A DNA stretch of 64,000 bases from Symsagittifera roscoffensis. Taxonomy: Eukaryota; Xenacoelomorpha; Acoela; Convolutidae. Below the pieces are notes generated by a model that ran no database searches, was not told the DNA's origin, and saw only the letters and a list, made by a program, of their open reading frames with translations. Position 1 is the first letter of the stretch; every line of letters starts with the position of its first letter. The translations under genes and the position numbers were made by a program. The stretch is taken from contig NC_087064.1 in assembly GCF_963678635.1 (NCBI RefSeq), positions 74,860,213 to 74,924,212 of the forward strand, in the 5' to 3' direction. This document shows positions 53,233-63,095 of this stretch, piece by piece.

Positions 53233-54041
53233 CGAATGACCGAAAAACAAGATGCAAAAAGAGACGAAATTAGAAGAATTTAGAAGTTTTAGACCTTCTA
53301 AACGACGAAAAAAGAAGAAAACAAAGGAGTGATGAAGGAAAAGTTAAAACTCAGAATTGTTTTATGTGTGTGAAAAAACTCAAGTGAGAAACCAAGCAAC
53401 CAAGTTGTAATTGAAAACTGAAACATTTAGTTGAGTTTGAAAATGTTGCATTTATAAATTTGCATTTTGATTTTAGTTGAGTGGCTTTAGAGACACTCAC
53501 TTACTATTTATTTATAAAGGCTTAAGTAAAGGAGTATATTTAAATATTCCAGCCTACATGACTGTTTTTAATCAGCTAGGAGAACTGATCACTTTGTGGT
53601 GACGTGGAAGGCTTGGGTAATCTCTCGAAGAGGGAGATTGTTTCATTGTTCTTTCTAACCACAGAGTTTCTTAGTTTTAATATTCAGGACAATAACAAGC
53701 AAGATTTCCGAAGGGAAGGAGCATAGTAGGATAATTTTAGCTTGTTGGTTGGCAGGACTGTCCTGCAAACCAACACCTTTTAATTCTAAGAGAAAAAGTT
53801 TTAATCGGGACATTGACATTGGGTGTCAGAAAATATGTTTTATCTTAGGTCATATTCTCAATGTGCAGATTAATGAAAGAGTTTGAAGGCTATAGTGATG
53901 TGGTATGATGCCAATTATAATCTGCAGTGAGTCGATGTGACGTGGATAAAAGTAATTTCGTGCATTTTGTAAATTCTGTTCGATGACACTGTATCTATTT
54001 TACGAACATTGCGTGATTCAATGAGGACATTGACCGGACTG
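53233..54041 (+). other. 3' noncoding region of element 2
   Basis: About 810 bp, AT-rich, no supported reading frame. It has little resemblance to the 3' noncoding region of element 1 except the last 30 bp (gaggacat...TCCGGGGAGT). Confidence 0.7.
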
Positions 54042-54052
54042 TCCGGGGAGTG
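54042..54052 (+). promoter_or_regulatory. Polypurine tract of element 2
   Basis: TCCGGGGAGT plus G ends one base before the 3' LTR start TGTGAC at 54053. The surrounding gaggacattgaccggac resembles element 1 (gaggacatcgatcttgag). Confidence 0.7.
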
Positions 54053-54979
54053 TGTGACATTCGACCAGAATGTGCCAAAATGCAATCTCTGCAGATTTCG
54101 AAATTTTAGCAGTGAACCTTCCGAGTTAATGATTTTGAAGGATTAACGACGTTATTCGGATGATTAGCAGAACGGTGAAGGTCAAGATATTCCCGTATTT
54201 TAAAATTTTAAATTTTCGAAGTGATGACGTAACATTTCTGAGAAACGTCAGAAACGGCCATTTTGGCAGAAAAGCTAAAAGGAAACAGAACAATATTAAT
54301 AGCGATTGCGAGAAGAACGGAAATTGTGGTCAAGAAACGACAACAAATCAAGGAGTTGACAGAGAACGTTCCGAGTTGCAACTATTGTGTCGCTACAATA
54401 GTTGCAAGGCCGTTGCGAACAACGGTGAAGGGTGGAAGACAGCCTTCCGGATTACGGAAAAGTCAAGTTTAACGTGCTTGATTCAGTGGATTCAAGAATC
54501 CGGAAGGGTTTCGGGACTGAAACTTTTATCCTTTTATATAAATTTTTAGCTTCCTGTCATGTCCTGAGTTGAATTTAATTAACAACTAGATTCATTTTGA
54601 TAAGGATGAGAAGCTAGGAGTTGGGGGAAAAGGTTGATCCATCTTCGATGGAGATGATGATTTTTATCTACTTAACAAAAACAATAGTAATACAGTAAAT
54701 AGTAGTAACCCTGTTTTTAGGAGTGACCTCGTGGTCTGGGGATACTGAGACCCAGCCATGAGCTCACTATTTCTGCATGTAATCCACTTAATTTGAGTGT
54801 TTTGACCGAAGCCGAAAGCAGTAACGTTTTTGTCGACCCGATGTTGGAAAAGACCACCGAAAAGTACTGGCTTGGTAGAGACAATGAAAAGCATGTAAAG
54901 CTCTGTTTAGACGTTATCCAGTCGTCTTAGGACTTAGTTTTATTTTCCGTCGATATGTATCTTCCGGGCGAATGTTACA
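54053..54979 (+). repeat. 3' LTR of element 2 (family B)
   Basis: 927 bp, matching 31773-32697 along its whole length with scattered substitutions and a few one-base indels. It keeps the hairpin (54376-54407) and TATA-like box (54535-54543). It is followed by AAAAT and the displaced end of an inverted family A LTR. Confidence 0.92.
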
Positions 54980-55055
54980 AAAATACTTTTGTCCCCAAAA
55001 TCGAGATTAAACTTCTAATTCAAGGTCAAACTTCCAAATATGACCAACTGGCACA
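54980..55055 (-). repeat. Inverted LTR family A end, right of element 2
   Basis: It matches about 6236-6309: CCCCAAAATCGAGATTAAAC, AAGGTCAAACTTCCAAATAT and ACTGGCACA-like end (AACTGGCACA). It is the remainder of the LTR at 31263-31772. Confidence 0.8.
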
Positions 55056-55532
55056 GAACTTCTTCGATACGAAGTACCAGCAACATGACACAGAAACTTG
55101 GAAGATATGAAGTGCAGTCAGCTTTAACTTAATTGGGATAACAACCCTGTGGCCTTGAGCCGAAACCATATTAATAATCATAATCATAATAATCATAATA
55201 GTAATAGTAATAGTAATATTGAAGAAATTTTTGCTAAAACGATTTCGCAACTATGTGCATCGTCAGGATTTTCACAATAAATTACTCTAAATGACGATAA
55301 AACATCAATTTACAAATGTTATTTACAATAAATCACATACAATTTGGTTCTAAACCATCATGATAAAAAATTAGCCAATCACAGTTGACCTCTAAATTAC
55401 CATTAAGATTGAAATACTTTTAACCTCTAAAATTAATTAAACATTTTAAAATTAGTTTGTCTGGAAGTTTCTGAGTCATAATTTTGATTTAGACATGTAC
55501 GTTTTGAATAAAAAACGAAAAATATTTTGGGA
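55056..55532. other. Spacer with ATT/AAT-rich repeat before the Penelope-like element
   Basis: 55172-55217 is a degenerate (AAT/AGT/CAT)n trinucleotide tract. No coding region is supported. A similar tract at 57563-57617 lies beyond the other end of the Penelope-like element. Confidence 0.5.
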
Positions 55533-57553
55533 CTAAATTTTCAGTGTTAACTCCCTGCTCCTAAACTCATCGCGCTTGTTCAAGCCCGGTTTCTCTTTCG
55601 TGATATGTATTGCCTCTAGTGTTAGCAATTTTGTTTGGTTGTTTGACCTATCTATAATTTCCCAACTAAGATCTGCGCTATTTCCCTCAAGTTGGCATTG
55701 CTGAAGGTGGATGCCTACCGGTGAGTCTGCTTTCTAATGTTCCTCAATTCTAGTGGTCAAATGTCGAACAGTTTGTCCAACATAGGTGGAAGTGCATCCA
55801 CTACATGACAGTTTATAAACCACTCTTGACTTGAGGTCATTAGAAAATGCTGACTTCAGTGATGGTAAACATGATTGCAGTTTTCTTGTGGTGAAAACCA
55901 CTTGAACGTTAGTTAATTTTCGTAACCTGTTAGCAAAATATTGGCTCTGGTTACCTCTATATTGCACCATCAGCATTGGGGGCTTCACATCCTTTGGTGA
56001 TTGAACTGACAAACCCCTGTCACTATCCAGGGGCTTGCCCTTACCCTCGATGATCTTGCACAAGGCGTCTGAAGCCACCTTTGCGGACCAATTTTCAGGG
56101 TACTGATTTGCAGCCATTGCGCCCTATTAGTTTCCATAGCCTTATCAAATTGCTCCCAGCTAGATGCACTCCTAAAAACCCTGTGTACAGTGCCTTGGAT
56201 AACACTACGCTTATACTGAGTTGGGGCGCAGCTTCTATAGTTCAGTATAGTCCCTGTATCTGTTGGTTTTTGATACCAACTGCAAGTTACACGCCTACCC
56301 TGCGATACATTTATGTTCAAATCCAGGACCGGCAAATTCCCCTCCGAATTAGTTTTCTCTAGAGTGAACTGCAAATTTGGATGAAGAGAATTGGCGGCAT
56401 CGAGAAGACAACTCGTCTCCCCTCTGACTGTTCTAACAATGTCATCCACATAGCTGAGGAACAATTTCACCTGGGGAGTATCCTTCTCCTTGTTCTTAGC
56501 TTGGCAGCAGCTTTCACAGTACCAGACTATCTCGGTTATTGATGCGTATACGCCATCGGATATTCTTCCGCGTTTTAGATGATACCAGTTTCGGCAACTC
56601 TCGCATTCAACCCCCTTTGATCTATATGTGATTTTCCTGCTGCAACATGGGCACGAGCCGTTTCTGTCATTAACTTGCTGTACCCCCGTTCCCACCGGTA
56701 TTTGTTGTCGTAGAGCAAATTCGTATTCTTTCAGCCATAAATTTGCCAGAATTACAGCGAGGGACGCGCCCATTGCTAAACCATCAACTTGTACATACCA
56801 TGAATCATTACACTTGAAATATACTTTGCTGACCGCCATATTCAAAAGCCTTTTCATGGTTGCTCTTTGAATTTCAAGAGCAGACTCCTGGCTGAACAGC
56901 TTCTGTGAAGCAATTTCAATTGCCTCCTTCAGGGGAACGTTGGTGTACAAACTTTTCACATCAAGAGATATTATGGTTTGATCCGGATCTAGAGCAATGT
57001 TTTCTATTTTTTCTCTAGCCTCTTTAGTATTGGTTTCTATGTTTGCTCCATCGATGTTGTCAAAAACTTTGCAAGCATTTTGTTAAGATTCTCATACGAG
57101 CTGCCGGGAAGTGATAGTACAGGTCGTAGGGGTGTCTCATCCTTGTGTACCTTAGCTAAACCGTACAAACGGGCGGGTTGCCCCCCTGTTGATCTCATCT
57201 TTGAATATAAATGATCACTTATCTCGTCTCTTTTGTTCATGGCTAGTAATTCTCAATAATTCAGGCAGTTCAATATTATCAAGTACCTTAACTGATCGCT
57301 CATTTCTCCCTCCAAGAGGTTTATCTTGTCTCTCGGACAGTTTTTCTAACTTTTTTCTATGGTTTTCTGATGTTGTCTTTAAGCTTGCCTCAACTTGACG
57401 CCTCACGAATCGGAAAATGGATGCCCACCACTGTTTGTCAATTTCTTTTTGCACCAGTGATCTTGCTTTCCTTAGCATCTCCTCGTACCTTTTCCTATCC
57501 TCATTTGCCCTAGAAGTTTCAGTCCGTAGTAGTTTCAATTGAAAATTATGCAC
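55533..57553 (-). pseudogene. Penelope-like RT with inserted PHD-type zinc finger and GIY-YIG nuclease
   Basis: Read from 57553: a charged coiled N-terminus (RANEDRKRYEEMLRKA), then LYGLAKVHKDETPLRPVLS (57170-57100), motif A LDVKSLYTNVPL (about 56970-56920), motif B GLAMGASLAVILANLWL and motif C YVDD (56441-56452). Between B and C sits a Cys-rich insert (56505-56653) with the spacing of a PHD finger: CPCC, CESC, WYH and WYCESC; the sixth ligand position is Arg. GIY-YIG follows: VVYKLSCSGCTSTYVGQT (about 55825-55770), ADSPVGIH and LEAIHITKEKPGLNKRDE. Breaks: frameshifts near 57045 and 56050, and TAG at 55734. PHD fingers often bind histone tails, so chromatin targeting is a possible role, by inference. 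Confidence 0.82.
56505..56653 (-). other. PHD-type zinc-finger insert in the Penelope-like RT
   Basis: About 50 residues with C-x2-C, C-x2-C, H and C-x2-C in PHD order (C4HC3), WYH before the fifth ligand and WYC before the seventh. The ligand two residues after the His is Arg in this copy, a one-base change from Cys. The frame runs through it into YVDD, so it is not a recent frame-breaking insertion. Confidence 0.65.
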
Positions 57554-57617
57554 AGATTGGTCCGATTATAATAGTAATAGTAATAATAATAATAATTTTA
57601 AATAATAGTACTAATAA

Positions 57618-58789
57618 TATGACCTAGTTTGTTTTCAAAATTTTCATTTCGTTTATTACGTTTTTATGTATCATTGAAGGTTTCACGGCTGAAAGCTAAC
57701 GGCTGATTGATAAATTATTTCTAGTTACATACAGAAATATACATACATAAATGGCAAGGTTACAGCTATAAACAGGGTTAACACGAAGTTATTAATGTTT
57801 CTTTGGTTAGTAAAATTACGCTATATCCATAGATCGATCGACCCTTTCCCAAATTTCTTTTCTCAACTGAAAAAGCAAACAAACATGATTACTTCCATCA
57901 AATAAACTTTCAGTACAATATAATATCATGCAGTTCAGCGACAGACCTTTTTTGATCTGTGATCTCCGGCGAGATCGAGAGATTTTTTCATGTATTCCAG
58001 CTATTTGGACAATAATTGTCACGTATCCTGGGGAACGATTTTTCAAAACTCAAAAAGACACTTCCGTCGTTTCACGATAAACGCATCTAAACGTCATTCA
58101 GTACAATACGTAGGCTCAAAATCGCAGGTCATTCTGCTTTAATGGCACAGAACCACCAGCTTTGAGGGCTACCCTGTTCTGCGATTGAGTTGAAGACCTC
58201 TCAGTGTCCATGGTCGTGCACTCGCCCTCAATTGTTTTGCTCAGGGTGTCTGTCGCGGACCAATTTTCAGGTACTGATTTGTCAGCCATTGCACCCTATT
58301 AGATGCTATGGCTCCATCAAATTGTTTTCAATTAGATGTTTTGGTAGACAGACTAAATAAGACGAATTTTGATTGAAAGCTGACCTCCCATTTCAGAAAA
58401 ATAGAAAAACTAAACTGTAAAAAATTTCGAATCTTTCGTTGGATGTTTTCGAAATTTTTCTCTACGTGATTTTTGTTTCTAAATCACTAAAAGATCATTT
58501 GTTTTGTTTTTTTCAAAACATTTTTGTCCTATCTTTGAAATTTTATTGAAAAAGAAATTTGCCATTTTTACACATACGAGAACGAGTGTCTTGAAATTGT
58601 TGGTTTTCATTTCTCTGGGAAATGCTATTGGCTGACCTCTTCAATTGTTGTAGAAAGTCTAAATAGGAAAATACATTTATGTTTTTTGGTTGTCGCGGCT
58701 GAGCAATCACAGCGGGAAGCGATACGGAACGCAAAAGTGGCTACACTTGAATCTGATTTCAGTCTTGTGAATGTATTGTTCGATCGTGA
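57618..58789. other. Spacer upstream of the host gene
   Basis: No coding region is supported except the Penelope fragment at 58170-58345. The sequence is AT-rich, with T runs near 58505. The 5' untranslated region and promoter of the gene starting at 58790 should lie here, but no TATA box or initiator stands out. Confidence 0.4.
58170..58345 (-). repeat. Second Penelope-like fragment
   Basis: It matches about 55990-56165 of the Penelope-like element (gcggaccaattttcag, gcaccctatta, atcaaattg) in the same orientation, with more divergence. Flanks do not match, so it is an isolated remnant of another copy. Confidence 0.7.
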
Positions 58790-59140
58790 ATGGCGGCGAC
58801 CACCTCGACCGCAAGTCACGTACAGATGACATCACGAACAGCTATAAAGAACAGAAGTTGTCAATCACTCAGCTCCCACACCTCAGATCTAGACTCGTGT
58901 GGTGAGTCAGACTCCGCAGAAATTCCCTCAGTAGCAGTAAAAGCAGAATACGAAGAGAATAGGGGGGACGAGGAAACAGACGTGGGCAGCCCGATCCAGA
59001 GTGCGCTTCTGCACAACTACACAAGAGCTGCAGGCAGGGAAGTGGGCAATCTTTTCGTAGACACTAGCACAGTAACATCCCAGTTGAGCCAGTCGTTAGT
59101 TACTGGAGGAGGGGTGGCTAACTCGGCGATAGGTTTGCAT
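58790..59140 (+). CDS. Host gene, first coding exon
   Basis: ATG 58790 with G at +4 opens 117 codons ending exactly at a donor GTAAGT (59141), phase 0. The product starts MAATTSTASHVQM and is Ser/Thr-rich and then acidic (EYEENRGDEETDVGS). AVKAEYEE fits the SUMO site pattern. No domain is recognised. Together with the next exons it looks like the disordered N-terminal part of a nuclear regulator, perhaps a transcription factor whose DNA-binding domain lies beyond the window. Reading into the intron gives Ile/Tyr/Leu repeats from a TCTA microsatellite, which are not coding. Confidence 0.7.
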
Positions 59141-59157
59141 GTAAGTCATGCTCTTTT

Positions 59158-59294
59158 ACTTCTATCTATCTATCTCTATCGATCTATCTATACTTCTATC
59201 TATATCTACATCTATCTATCTATCTATCTATCTATCTATACTTCTATCTATATCTATCTATCTATCTATATCTATGTATCTATCTATCTATACT
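59158..59294 (+). repeat. (TCTA)n microsatellite
   Basis: Imperfect TCTA/TCTATA repeats over about 135 bp, located 17 bp after the splice donor. Confidence 0.95.
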
Positions 59295-59829
59295 ATATTT
59301 AAATGCGAGTGTCAGCTATCTCCCATGTTTAAGTATAATAATTTTGCATGTTTAACGAAAATGTTTTTCATGTTTAAGCTATATCGTATATTGCAATGTT
59401 AAAAAAATTTTCAATTAGTTTTCCGCAAGGTCATTAATTTTCAGTAATTTTTTGCGAGGCTAAATTAGGTCTCTGTCTGCCTGTTTACCTGCTTTTTTAA
59501 TTAATTTGATTATGGCTGTCTACCCGTCTCCTAATTTTTTAACTTTCATCTATCTATCATATATTTACATGCGGGCTTCACTATCTCGCCATGTTTAGGC
59601 TTTTTCAACGTATTATTTTTGCATGTTTAACAAAAGAATTGTTTCACGTTTAAGATTTATCGTATATTGCAATGGTCAAGATTTTGTTTTTGATTTCCCA
59701 GTTCAAATTCAGTGTTTATTTCATCAAGTTTGAAATTAACAACCTAATAGTGTGATCTTGTTAGATATATGAATAACCAAATCCTTTTTAGTTTACGAGA
59801 TAGGCAATTTTCGAGATTTTTCAAAAATT

Positions 59830-61500
59830 TCTTGAAAATTAATTTAAAAAAATTTCTCAGTTTTTGATATTCTCACCCTGTAGTTAGGTGCTGTCAGGTT
59901 ACTCTCAGGGGTTGCGAATCTTGCCTCTAAGTCTCCTTTCTCAAATCATTGGAGTTTTCGAGATATGACGTTTTTAAAGGATTTTTTTTTCAAAGTTTTT
60001 CAGAAAACTTAGATATAAAAATTTTCACCTGATTTGATATTCGCATCTCTGTTGCTAGGCTCTGTCAAGGTACTCTCAGGAATTGCGAACTTTGCCTCCA
60101 AATATGACTGCTCAAATCCTTGTAGTTTTCGAAATACGACGTTTTTTAGGATTTTCTCCGAAATTTAAAAAAAACTTGGATGTTTAAAAATTCCAAAACG
60201 TTGAAGATCTCAATCCTGTTATTGGAATCTGTGAGGGTGCTCTCAGGGGATGCGATTCTTGCCACTGATTATAGTTGCTCAAATTCTTGTAGTTTTCGAG
60301 ATATTACGTTTTATAGGATTTTCTCAAAATTTTTCAGAGAACGTAGATATAAAAAATTTCACAAAACTTTACCATCTATGTAGTGAAAGGTACACTCTGT
60401 CAAGGTACACTCAGAAGGTGCGATTTTCGCCTCCAAATATGACTGCTCAAATCCTTTTAGATTACGAGATAAACAATTTTCGAGATTTTTCAAAAATTTC
60501 TTGAAAAATTAATTTAAAATTTTTTTTCAGTTTTTGATATTCTCACCCTGGAGTTAGGTGCTGTCAGGTTACTCTCAGGGGTTGCGAATCTTGCCTCCAA
60601 GTCTCACTTCTCAAATCCTTGTAGTTTTCGAGATATGACGTTTTTTTAATGATTTTCTCCGAAATTAAAAAAAAAACTTGGATGTTAAAAACTTCCAAAA
60701 CGTTGAAGATCTTAATCCTGTTATTGGAATCTGTGAGGGTACTTTCAGGTTTTGCGAATTTTGCCTCCAAATATGACTGCTCAAAACCTTGCAGTTTTCC
60801 AGATATGACGTTTTATGTGATTTTTTCAAAAAAAATTTCATGAAAAATAATTTTTTTTTTCAAAGTTCGCGAAAAATTCCCAACCTGTAGTTGGGGGTAG
60901 TCAGAGTAATCTCAGGGTTTGCAAATTCGGCCTCCAATTAAGAATACCCAAATCTTTTTAGTAAAAGAGATGAGCCGATTTATATGGTTTTTTGGAAATT
61001 TTCAGAAAACTCAAGTTACAACATAATTCACTAAAGTGAAATTCCCAACCCTGTAGTTGTGTGCTGTCAGAGTAATTTCAAAGATTGTGAATATTGCCAT
61101 CAAATAAGACTGCTGAAATCTTGTTAGTTTTTGAGATGTGAAATTATTCTAGTTCTCAAGTAATACTTTTTTTTTGAAAACTTAAGGTGAAGTTTCTCAA
61201 AGTTTGAATTTCCCAACGTTGTAGTTGGGTACTATAAGAGTACTCTCAAAATTTGCAAATCTTGCGTCCAAATGCGACTGCTCAATTGCTTTTAGTTTCC
61301 CAGATCTGACGTTTCTTAGTTCATTTTAAATTTTTTGTAGAACTTTTATAGAACTTCACAAAATTTTATGGTTCTTCAAAATTTGTTTAAAACATTTGAA
61401 TAAAAAACTTTGCAAAATTTGTAATTACGAACCTTGTAATTGGGTGCTGTCAGAGTACACTTGAAGAATGCAGATCTTTTTTCCAAAATATGCGGTTTAT
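59830..61500 (+). repeat. ~168-bp degenerate tandem repeat in intron 1
   Basis: Nine to ten units, each with a landmark like actctcaggggttgcgaatc followed by ttgcctcc and ctcaaatc. Landmarks lie near 59901, 60071, 60239, 60406, 60571, 60740, 60909, 61074 and 61243, a spacing of 165-170 bp. Blocks 59810-59970 and 60480-60640 are much closer to each other than to their neighbours, so higher-order duplication occurred. Divergence rises to the right. Confidence 0.85.
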
Positions 61501-61749
61501 TATGAGTACCGGAGGTGCGTTACACGCTAGTACTTTTTAAACCTGTTTTTAAAAGCCTATCAATATTCAGGTGTTTAAAATTGAATATGCAATTTGGTGG
61601 TTTATTTTTCGCATTTCTGAATTGAGTTTTTTAGCATAGCCAACAATTTTTTGAGAAACATTGAGCTGCTTGGTTGATGGTGTTGGCATTGATAAAGTTT
61701 CCTAATGACTCTTGATGTTTTCAATTGGTTTTCCATGTATTTTGTCTAG

Positions 61750-61963
61750 CTGGTGCAAGTTGGCAATGGACAGCTAGCTCTGACGATGCAGTCCTCCCCA
61801 TCCCCGTCTGTCTCTGCTGCTGCACACGCGCACCTCATGGCATCCTCCAAGTCACCCCCTATGCCTCTGGGACATCACAATCCCCTCTCACCTGGCAACG
61901 CAGTCTCTATCTCTCCCCCGCAGTCACTCTCGCTGGCCAATTTTGTTTCCGGATCACTTTCTG
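61750..61963 (+). CDS. Host gene, exon 2
   Basis: The acceptor TAG at 61747-61749 and donor GTAAAA at 61964 bound 214 bp. Entry phase 0 matches exon 1 and exit is phase 1. The product LVQVGNGQLALTMQSSPSPS... is rich in Ser, Pro, Ala and His (AAAHAHLMASSKSPPMPLGHH), ending SLANFVSGSLS. There are no stops and the composition matches neighbouring exons. Confidence 0.65.
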
Positions 61964-62260
61964 GTAAAAAAAAATTCAATTAGCGCTGATAAAGAAATAA
62001 AAAATTGATTATACGTGAAAAAGACAAATAAATGCTCATGCCCGACGAACACAAAAAATCGTTATTCAATGCAAGAGATGATTAGTCTTTTAGGTTCTTT
62101 GTGTTCTTTTCAGTAGTTAGAACAATAATATAAACAAGATGAACGGCTGAATCAATTTCGAAACAGTAAGGTTAATCAAAAATCAGTATCTCTCAGATTA
62201 TGTTTGTTATGCTAGTCTGACATGATTTTGTATATCCTGGCATGACATTGCATCGCATAG

Positions 62261-62585
62261 GCATACCGGCAACATCAGTGCCCATCTCGACTATCAGAAG
62301 CAATCTACACCACCATATATCTGCAATGGTGCCCGCTGCTCAAACCCACCATCTAACTCATCCGCACCACCCCCACTCTCACCTGCACGGCCTATCCTCC
62401 TCGATCAGCGTGGCCTCTGCTGTAGCTGCTGCTTCTAGCAATGCATCCAAGCTCATCACTTCGTTGCCCCTCCACAACCTCGACTCCTCCGCCGCAGCTG
62501 CTGTGGTGTCGTCCTCAATGCTGCTCAACTCAAACAAGCTACTCCGCAATTCTCCCACAGAGTCCCTCGGCTCATCTTTCTTGTC
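62261..62585 (+). CDS. Host gene, exon 3
   Basis: The acceptor is ATCGCATAG (62252-62260) and the donor GTGAGT (62586). Phase 1 entry joins G at 61963 with GC to a Gly codon; exit is phase 2. The product is His-rich (THHLTHPHHPHSHLHGL) then Ser/Ala-rich (SVASAVAAASSNASK), as in many disordered activation regions of animal transcription factors. Confidence 0.65.
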
Positions 62586-62859
62586 GTGAGTGTTTTTTTT
62601 TTACTTCGAGAGTTGTTTTCCATTGGGTATAAGTAACAAGAATTATCTGGTTATTGGTTCAGAAATCGAGTCGCTATGAAACTACTAGACGCGACAAACG
62701 TGTGAATGCCGATGGTGAATTTTTTAAACTTTCTGCTAGCCCTATTGTTCTGTTTCGAAGCTGCTTGTCTTACGATCAATTTAACTCACGGTCTTCCTGT
62801 CAATTTAAATTAAGCTTTATTTTTTTTTAAGAAATGACGATTGCAATACTTTTTTGCAG

Positions 62860-63095
62860 CTCCGCTGGCGGAGTAATGGGAGGAGTCGGGGAACTAGGTG
62901 TGGATGTGTCCTCCTCCGGTGGGGGCCATGGGAGCGACAATCAGCACTCGAGTGACACCTCCCCCATATCAAATAACGGGGGGTCACTCAATCAGCTTCA
63001 GCAGCCCCCCATATCTCTATCCTCGACCCCCCTTCCTCTCCCGCCACACAGCTCACAGCAGTCACACGTGTTGTCACAGTCCCACGATATCAAAG
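62860..63095 (+). CDS. Host gene, exon 4
   Basis: The acceptor TTTTTTGCAG (to 62859) follows a T-rich tract; the donor GTACTC at 63096 is weak. Phase 2 entry matches exon 3. The product is Gly/Ser-rich (GGVMGGVGELGVDVSSSGGG), then Ser, Gln and Pro-rich, ending SQSHDIK. Exit is phase 1. The gene continues beyond, so no stop codon or defining domain is in view. Confidence 0.6.

Larger units (their letters stand above)
31773..54979 (+). mobile_element. Element 2: giant (23.2 kb) Ty3/gypsy-type retroelement with an extra coding tail
   Basis: Family B LTRs of 925 and 927 bp flank a 21.4-kb internal region: primer site (32710), 3-kb leader, gag, protease, RT, RNase H, integrase, acidic linker, macro-like domain, SGNH-like regions and two further unrecognised coding blocks, then a polypurine tract. 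Most coding blocks from 36811 to 53232 share one frame, interrupted by single stops and a few indels. The LTRs differ at roughly two to three dozen sites by eye, about 97% identical, so insertion was not recent but younger than element 1. A 4-bp AAAA flank on each side is compatible with a target duplication. Element 1 has the same coding order with clearly diverged sequence. Confidence 0.93.
55172..57617 (-). mobile_element. Penelope-like retroelement, defective
   Basis: The minus-strand coding region (57553-55533) has reverse transcriptase followed by a GIY-YIG endonuclease, the combination that defines Penelope-like elements. Trinucleotide tracts of similar composition bound both sides (55172-55217 and 57563-57617), which may be part of the element ends or its target. 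No terminal repeats are obvious. Confidence 0.8.
59141..61749 (+). other. Intron 1 of the host gene
   Basis: The donor is GTAAGT and the acceptor TATTTTGTCTAG. It contains a TCTA microsatellite, a duplicated ~110-bp segment (59297-59400 and 59563-59675) and a ~168-bp tandem repeat (about 59830-61500). No exon is supported within it. Confidence 0.65.

Noticed and set aside
59152-59299. Membrane-protein-like Tyr/Ile/Leu-rich frame
   Set aside because: It is translation of a TCTA microsatellite just inside an intron.
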